A stretch of 46,295 nt of DNA from Cyanobacteria bacterium UBA2566 (lineage in GTDB: Bacteria > Cyanobacteriota > Cyanobacteriia > Cyanobacteriales > Desertifilaceae). The stretch is from the NCBI GenBank assembly GCA_002340255.1, contig DDLS01000093.1, positions 1 through 46,295 of the forward strand, read 5' to 3'. Position numbers and translations under genes: made by a program. Position 1 is the first letter of the stretch, and each line of letters opens with the position of its first letter. The notes under the pieces were generated by a model that saw only the letters and a program-made list of their open reading frames with translations, did not search any database and was not told the DNA's origin. Below are positions 25,793-34,092 of the stretch, one piece after another.

Positions 25793-28081
25793 ATGGATAT
25801 TGAGCAGCAATTTTATCATTCTTCTACTAAGCAAAATGGTCAATCTATCGAAGGTGCTTTAAAGGCTGGTTTAGACCAAAGCCAGGATGTTAATGAGGAA
25901 GAGTTTGATGCTACCTGGTTATTTGCCGTTTTGCGTCGTCGAGTTTTAGCGATGGCAGGAGTAGCCTTTGCTTTATCTGTCTTGGCGGGTGGTATGATTG
26001 TCTCTAAATCTCGTAACATCACACTTGAATATCAAGGGTCGTTTCGGTTATTGGTAGAACCACCAACAGCTCAAGAAGTTTTAGCCAGGCAGTTTATCTT
26101 AGCACAAGGTAGTAATCCAGATGTTCAAAGAGCTAGTGTTCAGAGTCATTTTTTAGATTATGAAACTCAGTTAAGGGTGCTGCGGAGTCCTTTACTGATG
26201 GAACCTATAGTTGAAAAAATAAAGACTAGATATCCAGAAACCAATTATTATCAACTCATCAGTAAGCTGAAACTTGAGCAAAGTAAATACTTGGTTGATG
26301 GAAAACAACAAGGAACAAAGATCATTGTTGTTTCTTATCAAGATAAAGACATTGATAAAATTCAATATATTCTTGAGCAAATTTCTCAGTCTTTTGTTCA
26401 TTATAGCCTTCAGCAGCGTTTGAATAGTTTACAAAATTCTCTGACGTTTATTGATGAACAGATTCCCAGTCTTCAACAACGAGTAGATAACTTACAAGAT
26501 GTTATGCAGCAAGTGCGTGGAGACTCTAATTTTATTAATCCTTCAAAAAATGCTAATACTTTAGAAATTTTAGCTATTAACATTGAAGAGCAACGAATTC
26601 AAGTTGATACACAACTTGCTCAAGCTTATGCTCTATATAATGCTAGTCAACAACAGTTGATAGCAGGGAACCCTATATCTGTTTTAGCTCAAGATACAAA
26701 AGTTAATGAAAGACTTCTCCTAAGAATTGCAGAAAATGATGCTAATTTAGCGGAGGCATTGTCTCACTTTCGTGATGATAGTGCCCCGGTACAAATCCTC
26801 AAAAGTCAGCAACAAGAGTTGTTGAATGAAGCGAGAAAAATTGTTGAAGAGAGGGTTTTGCCAAAAATAGAAATAGATATTCAAAAGCTAGAAGCTCAAC
26901 AGGCAGAGCTTTTATTATCGGAACACAATTTGAATCAAAAAATAAAAGATTTTGCTTTGAATACGCGACGTTATAATGATATCGAGCGGGAACTAGAAAT
27001 TGCAACTGAAGTTCTGAAAGAATTTCTTTCTAAGCGTAAAGCTTTGGAAATTGATGCAGCGGAGCAGCAAGCTCCTTGGGAAATCATTCATCCTCCAGCT
27101 ATCGATCTTAATGCGGGTGGACAACCCCGTTCAGTGACTGAGACAAAAACTAAGAGAGAGTTAGCTTTAGCGGTGGTATTAAGTTCATTAATGGGGGTTG
27201 CTGTTGGCTTTTTGATTGAGGTGCTGCATACTGTATTCCATAGTCCGGATGAGGTTAAGAATAGTACGAAATTACCTCTGTTAAGTTCAATTCCATTTGT
27301 TAAGTCACTTAACAAGTCGGGTAAAAAAAGAATTAAGATTTTAAATAAAGCCCAAGATTTAGATGGGTTTACTGAATGGGTACAACCAGAGTATAGTGCA
27401 TCTTTTTTAGAGGCTTTCCGGTCTTTGTATACTAATATTAATTTATTAAATTCAAAGAAACGCCCCATTCATTCATTAGTGATTAGTTCTGCTACGGTAG
27501 GAGAAGGAAAATCGACGATCGCTCTACAGTTAGCTCAAACGGCAGCAGCTATTGGCAAACGAGTCTTGCTGGTAGATGCAGATTTGCGCCATCCTCAGCT
27601 CCATGTGTATCTTGGCTTAAATAACCAGCGAGGGCTGAGTGATGGTGTCACTGACTATTTGAGCTTGAATGAAGTGATTCAACAGTCTACTTTAGAAGAG
27701 AATTTATTTTTCTTGAGTGCAGGGCAGTTTACGCCCGATCCCATTAAGTTGCTTTCTTCTCAAAAGATGCAGTATTTAATGGGGCAGTTTCAAGGATTTT
27801 TTGATTTAGTGATCTATGACACTCCTCCCTTAGTGGGCTTAGCGGATGCCCATATTGTTGCAGCTCATGCTGATGGATTAGTTTTGGTGGTTGGTTTAGA
27901 AAAAACCGATCGCTTGATGGTTAATCAAGCAGTGGATGAACTGGGGATTTCTGGAGCCACTGTATTAGGTGTGGTTACCAATCACCTTAAAAAAGGAGGC
28001 AGTTCTAAGAGCAGTTATCTTAAGAGGGGCTACGCTTCCCAAAGGATGGGCTTGGTTTCTGAGAGCCATGAGCTAAGATAA
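25793..28081 (+). CDS. Polysaccharide co-polymerase / tyrosine autokinase (Wzc-like, BY-kinase)
   Basis: 762 residues. Two membrane segments (about 50-70 and 457-475) flank a long periplasmic part with coiled coils (SLQNSLTFIDEQIPSLQQRVDNLQDVMQQV and a later Glu/Gln-rich stretch). The cytoplasmic kinase has Walker A TVGEGKST (568-575), Walker A' VLLVDADL (591-598) and Walker B DLVIYDTPP (about 671-679). The C-terminal tail has only two Tyr (SSYLKRGY), not the Tyr-rich cluster of typical Wzc. It would set polymer length and link polymerase to export. It follows the Wza-like gene in the same operon, and a strong hairpin lies just after the stop. The 3' third is less AT-rich than the 5' part. 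Confidence 0.93.
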   Translation: MDIEQQFYHSSTKQNGQSIEGALKAGLDQSQDVNEEEFDATWLFAVLRRRVLAMAGVAFALSVLAGGMIVSKSRNITLEYQGSFRLLVEPPTAQEVLARQFILAQGSNPDVQRASVQSHFLDYETQLRVLRSPLLMEPIVEKIKTRYPETNYYQLISKLKLEQSKYLVDGKQQGTKIIVVSYQDKDIDKIQYILEQISQSFVHYSLQQRLNSLQNSLTFIDEQIPSLQQRVDNLQDVMQQVRGDSNFINPSKNANTLEILAINIEEQRIQVDTQLAQAYALYNASQQQLIAGNPISVLAQDTKVNERLLLRIAENDANLAEALSHFRDDSAPVQILKSQQQELLNEARKIVEERVLPKIEIDIQKLEAQQAELLLSEHNLNQKIKDFALNTRRYNDIERELEIATEVLKEFLSKRKALEIDAAEQQAPWEIIHPPAIDLNAGGQPRSVTETKTKRELALAVVLSSLMGVAVGFLIEVLHTVFHSPDEVKNSTKLPLLSSIPFVKSLNKSGKKRIKILNKAQDLDGFTEWVQPEYSASFLEAFRSLYTNINLLNSKKRPIHSLVISSATVGEGKSTIALQLAQTAAAIGKRVLLVDADLRHPQLHVYLGLNNQRGLSDGVTDYLSLNEVIQQSTLEENLFFLSAGQFTPDPIKLLSSQKMQYLMGQFQGFFDLVIYDTPPLVGLADAHIVAAHADGLVLVVGLEKTDRLMVNQAVDELGISGATVLGVVTNHLKKGGSSKSSYLKRGYASQRMGLVSESHELR

Positions 28082-28088
28082 GTATCTT

Positions 28089-28130
28089 AAAAAACAGTCC
28101 CGATGAAATGACTCATCGGAACTGTTTTTG
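28089..28130. terminator. Bidirectional hairpin terminator between convergent genes
   Basis: AAAACAGTCCCGATGA (28091-28106) pairs with TCATCGGAACTGTTTT (28113-28128), with one internal mismatch and a 6-nt loop. A-run on the left and T-run on the right make it work for both the Wzc-like gene and the PEP-CTERM gene that converge here. Confidence 0.85.
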
Positions 28131-28158
28131 ACTTAGATTCAGTTATCAGCTCTATAGC

Positions 28159-28947
28159 CTATGCATTGCGGCGGCGGTTAACCAATCCAGCTACGGCACC
28201 AAGTGCTAATAATCCGAGGACAGAAGAGGGTTCAGGAACATCGACAAGGTTTCTAGCGTTACCTTCACCGATATCAACAACAAACAAGACATCGTTGAAG
28301 TCATTGTCAGCCCAGTTGCCATTAATATCTTCCCATCCCATGATGATGTAGCGTTGGTCTAGGACATAGGAAACAACCTGTTGTAGACCTTCTCCAGTAG
28401 CACTACTTGTAGGATTCAAGCTATTATCGGTGTAGTAAGTCGCATCGTAACCAAGATAATTACAGGTTTCTTGGTTATCCCGGCAATATCCATCAGCTCT
28501 AAGGGCAAAGTCTAGGTTACTTCCAGCAGTAATAGTGCCTAAGCTGACCCAATCTCCTAAGTCTAAAGCATCACCACCCCAGTTCCCTACTGCTTCGGCT
28601 GAGGAAATGTCGTTGAAGACTAATCCGTCACGATTAGTGGTACCAGTAGATTCATAGGATAGTTGGTTTCTGAATTGTGCACCTTCGTTGATGAAGTGTA
28701 CTGTTACTTCATGGTCATACTTCAAGAACAGGTCACTGGGATTGAATTCGTGGAGATCTGCTCCTTCTAGTTTAACTCTTTCGTTTTGGAAGAATCCTTC
28801 AAATTGCTTGTAAAAGCCTTCAGTGTCACTATGGATTTCGGGGGCTGGGCTGGTGAAGGTGAATGCGGAAGCGGACGTGGTGAAGGAAAATAGTCCTGCA
28901 ACTGTGGTTGCTGCTCCGAGGGCGATCGCCTTAACTGTGCTGTTCAT
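28159..28947 (-). CDS. PEP-CTERM-sorted surface protein with DUF4114-like domain
   Basis: 262 residues. N-terminal signal peptide (KAIALGAATTVAGLFSFTTSASA) and the C-terminal sorting tag VPEPSSVLGLLALGAVAGLVNRRRNA (237-262): the PEP motif, a hydrophobic helix and an Arg cluster. The block IMGWEDINGNWADNDFNDVLFVVDIG, rich in Asp/Asn, matches the DUF4114-type end seen in cyanobacterial PEP-CTERM proteins and may bind calcium. It is processed by exosortase and delivered to the envelope or extracellular matrix, and such proteins tend to go with exopolysaccharide loci. It is monocistronic, convergent with the Wzc-like gene. The exosortase itself is not in the window. A HIP1 octamer lies near its start. 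Confidence 0.9.
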   Translation of the reverse strand: MNSTVKAIALGAATTVAGLFSFTTSASAFTFTSPAPEIHSDTEGFYKQFEGFFQNERVKLEGADLHEFNPSDLFLKYDHEVTVHFINEGAQFRNQLSYESTGTTNRDGLVFNDISSAEAVGNWGGDALDLGDWVSLGTITAGSNLDFALRADGYCRDNQETCNYLGYDATYYTDNSLNPTSSATGEGLQQVVSYVLDQRYIIMGWEDINGNWADNDFNDVLFVVDIGEGNARNLVDVPEPSSVLGLLALGAVAGLVNRRRNA

Positions 28948-29179
28948 GTCTGCTCTCTTGTCCTAGAACGATTTTGTCTATATCCCCAATCTACGGCTTG
29001 GCAGAGGTTTTGACATTGGAAAATCTACTAAATTATTTCTTGAATATTCGGCGAAGCGGAGAAAATACGGAGGTAATATTTCAGGAGATTCCCGGAGCTA
29101 ACTTTATGAAGATAGGGTAAAGCTCCTGTGGTATCAAAACTGCTAAGAGTCTTCTTCTGTTGACCTAGATAGCCAGAAG
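28948..29179. other. Intergenic region upstream of the PEP-CTERM gene
   Basis: 232 bp that should hold the promoter and leader of the minus-strand PEP-CTERM gene; GAGAGCAG close to the start may be its ribosome site. No RNA gene recognised. Confidence 0.4.
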
Positions 29180-30166
29180 TTAGGATTGGCCAACAATCGC
29201 CCGCACTCTATAGATGGGGCGGTCTTGAGATTCATGGTAGACTCGCATCAGTAATTCTCCCAGGAGTCCAAAACAGAAGAGCTGTATCCCAGTCAGTAGG
29301 AGGACTACTCCTAGAATCAGCAGAGGACGATTACCAATATCTGCACCAAAACCCAACTTCAGAATCGTGAGGTAGATGCCCAACCCAAACCCCAGAAGCA
29401 TGGACAGCAAGCCCATAGAGCCAAAAATATGCATGGGCCGGGTGAGGAATTTCTTCATAAACCAAACTGTGAGCAAATCCATCAAGACTCGGAAGGTGCG
29501 GCCCAGGCCATATTTACTTTTGCCATACTGCCGAGAATAATGATGCACTGGGATTTCAGTAATTCTGGCTCCTTCAATAAAGGCTAGAGCGGGTAAAAAG
29601 CGGTGCAGTTCCCCATAGAGGTTCATATCAGCCACCAGTTCAGCACGATAGGCTTTGAGGGAACAGCCATAGTCATGGAGCTTTACTCCGGTGACTGTGC
29701 CAATGATCCAATTGGCAATTTTTGAGGGGAGAAGCCGCGTGATGGCATGATCTTGGCGATTTTTGCGCCAACCACTGACCAGATCGTAGCCCTGTTCAAG
29801 GGTTTCCAAGAGTAAGGGAATATCAGCAGGGTCATTTTGCAGGTCAGCATCAAGGGTAATGACAATATTGCCTTGGGCATATTTGAAACCAGCAGCCATA
29901 GCTGGGGTTTGGCCATAATTGCGACGTAAGATTAGGCCTTTGAGATGGGGAGTATTTTGGGCCAATTCAGTTAAGAGTTCTGTGGAACCATCGGTTGAAC
30001 CATCGTCAACACAGATTAGTTCGTAGGTATGTTGGGTGGAGATCAGACTTTTGGCGATCGCCTCTACCAGTAAAGGTAAACTTTCGACTTCGTTATAAAT
30101 TGGAACAACTATGGAAATATCTGGTTTAGGGACATCAAGGAGTTCAGTAGATTGGCAGGCATTCAT
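29180..30166 (-). CDS. GtrB/DPM1-like GT2 glycosyltransferase with two membrane segments
   Basis: About 328 residues from ATG 30164-30166 (MNACQSTELLDVPKP); a TTG at 30247 overlapping the previous stop (TTGA) would add 27 residues, so coupling from that start remains possible. GT2 motifs are SIVVPIYNE, CVDDGSTDGS and TLDADLQNDP with the metal-binding DAD. Two C-terminal hydrophobic segments (PMHIFGSMGLLSMLLGFGLGIYLTI and LLILGVVLLLTGIQLFCFGLLG) give the undecaprenyl-phosphate-sugar synthase (GtrB/DPM1) layout. It likely makes a polyprenyl-phosphate sugar donor used on the periplasmic side. Neighbour on the same strand is the UPF0104-like membrane protein, a frequent partner. Confidence 0.88.
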   Translation of the reverse strand: MNACQSTELLDVPKPDISIVVPIYNEVESLPLLVEAIAKSLISTQHTYELICVDDGSTDGSTELLTELAQNTPHLKGLILRRNYGQTPAMAAGFKYAQGNIVITLDADLQNDPADIPLLLETLEQGYDLVSGWRKNRQDHAITRLLPSKIANWIIGTVTGVKLHDYGCSLKAYRAELVADMNLYGELHRFLPALAFIEGARITEIPVHHYSRQYGKSKYGLGRTFRVLMDLLTVWFMKKFLTRPMHIFGSMGLLSMLLGFGLGIYLTILKLGFGADIGNRPLLILGVVLLLTGIQLFCFGLLGELLMRVYHESQDRPIYRVRAIVGQS

Positions 30167-30243
30167 CGATTCAGCGATCTTAGGACAGTTTAAGGACAAT
30201 AGCACTAAAATGATCTTAATAGCGATCGCCTCAAGTGCTTCAT

Positions 30244-31191
30244 TCAATCGACTTTGAGAAAGTCACCAGAATTGAAGGCTTGATAAAGCCAGGCGAGTAG
30301 AGCGCCGATCGCCTCGGATAATACACTAATTACCCGATATAAAGCGACTCCACTAAGGATAATCGCTGATGGATAGACTCCATCCAAGAGGGCGATCGCT
30401 GTGGCTTCAAAAACGCCCAGACCTCCGGGTGCGCCAGGAATCACTAAACCGAGCAACCAGGCACAACTAAACGCACTTAAGAGTTGGGGCACTTGAGCCA
30501 TTTCTATGGTTGATAGGGCTGCCAGGGCAAATAAAAACCCTAGGCCTCGAATCAATAGAAATCCCATTTCACCCAATAAGGGTTTTAAGGGATAACGTTT
30601 TAACTGCGCTGAGGTTTGATCCTGAGCTGCCAGGCCTCCTTTAGCTTTCTTTTTAGAAAGAAAAGTCAGCATAGGATTCAATATCCGAGGATGAACGCCT
30701 ATCAAGACGATAACTAAAGTTACCCCTTGCAGTAGTCCTCGAGTTTGGAGACTCGTACCTGCGGCTAGAATCAAAGCGGATGCTGCCATCAGTAGGGGTT
30801 CCATTAGGGTGCTGAGGATGGCGATCACCTGCGGAACATCAATACTTTGAGCGGCTCGAATGCGACCATAGAAATGCCAGACATTACCCGGCAAATATTT
30901 ACCAATATTAGTAATTAAGTAGGTTTGAATACTCCAAAGCGCTTTAACTCGTTGGTTAAACTCGGCTAAAATCCATCCCCAGATCCAGCCCGACCAAATA
31001 TGAGCGGCGATCGTTATCAGAAGGGCGATCGCCAAACTTATCCATCCCCACCCACTGATACGGATCGTCAACACCTCCTGCCAATGATCCTTAAAAGCCT
31101 GAGCCAAGAAAAATAGTGCTGCCCCGACAATAAACCATCGTAAGTAAGGCTTCAAACTCGATAGTAGACCCTGAACTAAACTTTTCACCAA
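30244..31191 (-). CDS. Lysylphosphatidylglycerol-synthase-TM-like (UPF0104/YbhN) membrane protein
   Basis: 315 residues with about eight hydrophobic segments. The regions AHIWSGWIWGWILAEFNQ, YLITNIGKYLPGNVWHFYGR and GLVIPGAPGGLGVFEATAIALLDG are typical of the UPF0104 / LPG-synthase transmembrane family (the PGGLGVFE motif is diagnostic). Members without the soluble catalytic half are often found with GT2 enzymes and are thought to help translocate or use polyprenyl-linked sugars. The start is TTG 31189-31191 or the adjacent GTG 31186-31188. The 3' end overlaps the TTG start candidate of the GT2 gene. Several HIP1 octamers show it is native to this genome. Confidence 0.85.
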   Translation of the reverse strand: MVKSLVQGLLSSLKPYLRWFIVGAALFFLAQAFKDHWQEVLTIRISGWGWISLAIALLITIAAHIWSGWIWGWILAEFNQRVKALWSIQTYLITNIGKYLPGNVWHFYGRIRAAQSIDVPQVIAILSTLMEPLLMAASALILAAGTSLQTRGLLQGVTLVIVLIGVHPRILNPMLTFLSKKKAKGGLAAQDQTSAQLKRYPLKPLLGEMGFLLIRGLGFLFALAALSTIEMAQVPQLLSAFSCAWLLGLVIPGAPGGLGVFEATAIALLDGVYPSAIILSGVALYRVISVLSEAIGALLAWLYQAFNSGDFLKVD

Positions 31192-31212
31192 TACCCTAAA
31201 TTACTTCAAAGA

Positions 31213-32166
31213 TCAAAATGATGAGGCCAAATTTTTCAATTTTTTCCTCATCTTATTCTTATATTTTATTGCCGTACTGTAGTAATCTTCCAAAGACAAC
31301 CAAAAATCAGCTCTCTTACCTGAATAACCCCGATCCATAGCAGCAAACTGACGACGGAAGAACGTCATAGGATCGGCATAAGTCTTTTCAGTCGATAATA
31401 AAGGTTTAGGCCCCGCCCAGTGAATCACAAATCCATCTTCATTCTGAACCCTAGGCCCGTTTTCTGTAATGCAAAATCGTTTTTTCAAATCTTGTAGATC
31501 CCAGTCTGGAGCAATAACTTGCATATTTTCCTGTCCAACACGGATTTTCCCCCGATCCGCAGCACGGAAAATCATTAAATTCAGAAAACTCATCTCACCG
31601 CCAAAGGAAAACACATCAGGATTCGCTTCCACAAAATCCAACATATCGATATACTCTTGCAAAGAGAAAGCATTGCGTTTAGCAAAAAAAGTACCCGTAC
31701 AAAAATAATCTGCACGATGTTTTTGCCAATCGAAATCTGGGAAATGCTTTTCTAAGTTACTGACATGAAAGAAATATTTTTCAATCGCCGCATCTGAATT
31801 GATTTCTAGGGGCTTATCCACAATCATATCGAAATCATCAAAATTAGCATATTTGAGAATGTTTCCCCAAACTATCGTATCGGCATCGACAAAAAGAAAT
31901 CGTTCCCAAGGGCTTTCCCAAAACGAAACCATTTTCGTGATACCCCAACCAAAACTCCGTTTTCTCAGGATATCCTCTTTAACCGTTTGTTGAGTAATAA
32001 CGCGAACGCCATAGTGGTTTTGCAAAGACTTAACCGATAAATTACCATCTACAATCAAACAGATGGGAATATCACCGAGAAAATATCGAATCGAGGCACA
32101 ACAGCCTTTCACCAAAAAATAATCTTGATCGCAACAAGCAATAATAATCCCGAAATTATCTATCAT
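31213..32166 (-). CDS. GT8-like glycosyltransferase
   Basis: 317 residues. N-terminal FGIIIACCDQDYFLVKGCCASIRYFL, then WGITKMVSFWESPWERFLFVDADTIVWG with a clear DxD motif (DAD, 94-96) for metal and nucleotide-sugar binding, as in GT8-type GT-A transferases. VIHWAGPKP in the C-terminal half matches the conserved His/Trp block of that group. No membrane segment. It lies 21 nt upstream of the UPF0104-like gene, same strand, so it belongs to the same unit. Start ATG 32164-32166. The sugar is unknown. Confidence 0.82.
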   Translation of the reverse strand: MIDNFGIIIACCDQDYFLVKGCCASIRYFLGDIPICLIVDGNLSVKSLQNHYGVRVITQQTVKEDILRKRSFGWGITKMVSFWESPWERFLFVDADTIVWGNILKYANFDDFDMIVDKPLEINSDAAIEKYFFHVSNLEKHFPDFDWQKHRADYFCTGTFFAKRNAFSLQEYIDMLDFVEANPDVFSFGGEMSFLNLMIFRAADRGKIRVGQENMQVIAPDWDLQDLKKRFCITENGPRVQNEDGFVIHWAGPKPLLSTEKTYADPMTFFRRQFAAMDRGYSGKRADFWLSLEDYYSTAIKYKNKMRKKLKNLASSF

Positions 32167-32227
32167 CGACAGTATTCCTCCGATCTAAATGTTATGAGAG
32201 TTGAAGGATTAGCCTCATCTTACCCAA

Positions 32228-32956
32228 TCAAATTTCTAAACATTGAGCTAATCCAGAGTTCTGTTTTAAGACACACTCATAAACCCAATCAGAGTGGAGA
32301 CGAGTAAATTCTTCTCGCGACAATTCATAATCATTCTTACGAGCAATGACTCGCGGATCGTGGTATGTTTTTTTCTTGACTTCTTCTTTGGAGACCCGAT
32401 CCTTAATATTATTCAATTGCTCTTTGTCTAAAGATTGTCCAAAATGATTGGTAACTTTAGAGAATTCATCTTCAATATTTGTTTTTAATCTTTCATAGCG
32501 AAGAATCGTTTTCTTTTCACTAACCGTCTCATCAATCAACCATTTACTCAAATGCTTGCCATAAAGATTAGACCAATATTCTATTTTATCTTTATCTTCT
32601 GTGTTTTCTTGGTAAAAGTTCAACTGGGAGTAAATCGTAGGAACCGGGTCTCGGTATAGATAGATGACATTTTTACGATAGACATCTAGATCGATATCAT
32701 GGGTATGATACGTCATAAAATCTTGGCTATCTTTAAAATAAAATGCCCGGACGAGAGATGGACGCTCAAAATACAATTCCATCATTAAGCGCATCCAATG
32801 GCTACCTGTTCTGGGAAAACTAACGAAAAAGGGGAAATCCGGATCGCTAATGAACTTCTGGATTAGTTTTTCATCCCTAATTCGTTTCGATAAATCTTGA
32901 TAAGAACTGGGATCGGTAATCAGGGTTTTCACTAGCTGTATTGCTCGACCGATCAT
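32228..32956 (-). CDS. Sulfotransferase-family protein
   Basis: 242 residues. FPFFVSFPRTGSHWMRLMMELYF holds the PAPS 5'-phosphosulfate-binding loop (SFPRTGSHWM, 46-55). Downstream, NVIYLYRDPVPTIYSQLNFY matches the 3'-phosphate-binding Arg/Ser segment, and TILRYERLKT is a usual strand of the fold. It would transfer sulfate from PAPS to a sugar hydroxyl, plausibly on the exopolysaccharide. The His of RTGSHWM may be the catalytic base or may replace another residue; I cannot tell. First gene of its minus-strand block, divergent from a GT2 gene. Start ATG 32954-32956. Confidence 0.85.
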   Translation of the reverse strand: MIGRAIQLVKTLITDPSSYQDLSKRIRDEKLIQKFISDPDFPFFVSFPRTGSHWMRLMMELYFERPSLVRAFYFKDSQDFMTYHTHDIDLDVYRKNVIYLYRDPVPTIYSQLNFYQENTEDKDKIEYWSNLYGKHLSKWLIDETVSEKKTILRYERLKTNIEDEFSKVTNHFGQSLDKEQLNNIKDRVSKEEVKKKTYHDPRVIARKNDYELSREEFTRLHSDWVYECVLKQNSGLAQCLEI

Positions 32957-33016
32957 GATGATTGACTCCTGTTTTGATTAACTATTCCGAAAAATGAAAA
33001 AGAACTTAGTTTACTC

Positions 33017-33092
33017 TATAATAGTCTATAATTGTGATCCCAAGAAAGAATATGAATTTTCTATACAGAAGTGAGTAGGCTGCCCTTATAAT
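33017..33092 (+). promoter_or_regulatory. Three TATAAT boxes upstream of the GT2 gene
   Basis: Exact TATAAT at 33017-33022, 33027-33032 and 33087-33092, the first two inside a 10-bp near-repeat CTATAATAGT / CTATAATTGT. Suitable -35 boxes are poor. They lie in the 179-bp divergent region between the sulfotransferase and GT2 genes. Confidence 0.35.
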
Positions 33093-33135
33093 AGTGCTGA
33101 TAGATGTGACCTGGCAAGCTATTGATAAAAATGTT

Positions 33136-34017
33136 ATGAATTGTAAAACAATTGCTGTCTTACTGACTTGCCACAATCGGAAAGACAAAACCTTAAAGAG
33201 TTTAGACTCTCTTTTTAGCCAAGAGTTATCCTCTGATTTTTCTTTTGTCGTCTACTTAGTCGATGATGGCAGTACGGATGGAACCTCAGAGGCGATCGCC
33301 AAAACCTATCCTCAAGTCAAGATCCTCCAAGGCAATGGTAACCTATTTTGGAACGGAGGAATGCGCAAAGCCTTTACAGCCGCCCTGGAAGTCGGTCATG
33401 ATTATTACCTCTGGCTCAATGATGACACCATCCTATACCCCCATACACTTAACACCCTTTTAGAAACCCATCAGCAACTGAGCGATCGCGGACAACCTCG
33501 CTCTATTATTGCCGGATCGACCCAAGATCCAGACACTCAAGAATGGACATATGGAGGTTATCAGCAACTCGGATGGTGGTATCCTCCCTTTAAATGCGAT
33601 CCCGTGTTCCCAACTGATACCCCCCAAGCCTGCGATCTTATCTGTGGTAACATTGCCCTCATCCCTCAAGACGTTACGAGTATTGTGGGAAATCTAGATC
33701 CAGCATTAACTCATTATGCCGGAGATTGGGACTACAGTTTACGAGCCAAACAAAAAGGCTGTAGCATTTGGATTACATCAGGGTATTTAGGCACTTGCTC
33801 CAGAAATCCTAAACCCAATCCAGAAAACACTCCGGTTCTCCAGAAAGCATTAAAAAATATTGAGAAACCCAAAGGTTTAGCCCTAGAAAGTGTTACTCTA
33901 CAACCGTGGGAAGAGTGGAAACTTCTGATGCAACGGCATGGAGGAATTTTCTGGCCCATTTTTTGGATTCTTCCCTATCGAAAACTATTTTGGTCAGTTC
34001 TGTTTAGGCGAAATTAG
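33136..34017 (+). CDS. GT2-family glycosyltransferase
   Basis: About 293 residues from ATG 33136 (MNCKTIAVLLTCHNRKDKT); a GTG at 33094 would add 14 residues of unlikely sequence. GT-A motifs: LLTCHNRKDKTLKSLDSL, VVYLVDDGSTDGT, GNGNLFWNGGMRKAF and YYLWLNDDTILYP, where NDD is the metal-binding acidic motif. This layout is typical of rhamnosyltransferase-like GT2 enzymes (WbbL/RfbF group), though the donor is not proven. It is the first gene of a five-gene plus-strand block of transferases. No membrane segment. Confidence 0.9.
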   Translation: MNCKTIAVLLTCHNRKDKTLKSLDSLFSQELSSDFSFVVYLVDDGSTDGTSEAIAKTYPQVKILQGNGNLFWNGGMRKAFTAALEVGHDYYLWLNDDTILYPHTLNTLLETHQQLSDRGQPRSIIAGSTQDPDTQEWTYGGYQQLGWWYPPFKCDPVFPTDTPQACDLICGNIALIPQDVTSIVGNLDPALTHYAGDWDYSLRAKQKGCSIWITSGYLGTCSRNPKPNPENTPVLQKALKNIEKPKGLALESVTLQPWEEWKLLMQRHGGIFWPIFWILPYRKLFWSVLFRRN

Positions 34018-34092
34018 GCTGCTGGGAAAGAAAATTACGAAATTATTAAATAGCACTAAAAATTAATATAAACTCAATGGAGCGTCTTCAGA

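Noticed and set aside
27088..27468. 126-codon minus-strand ORF inside the Wzc-like gene
   Set aside because: Antisense to a well-supported kinase region with no independent features.
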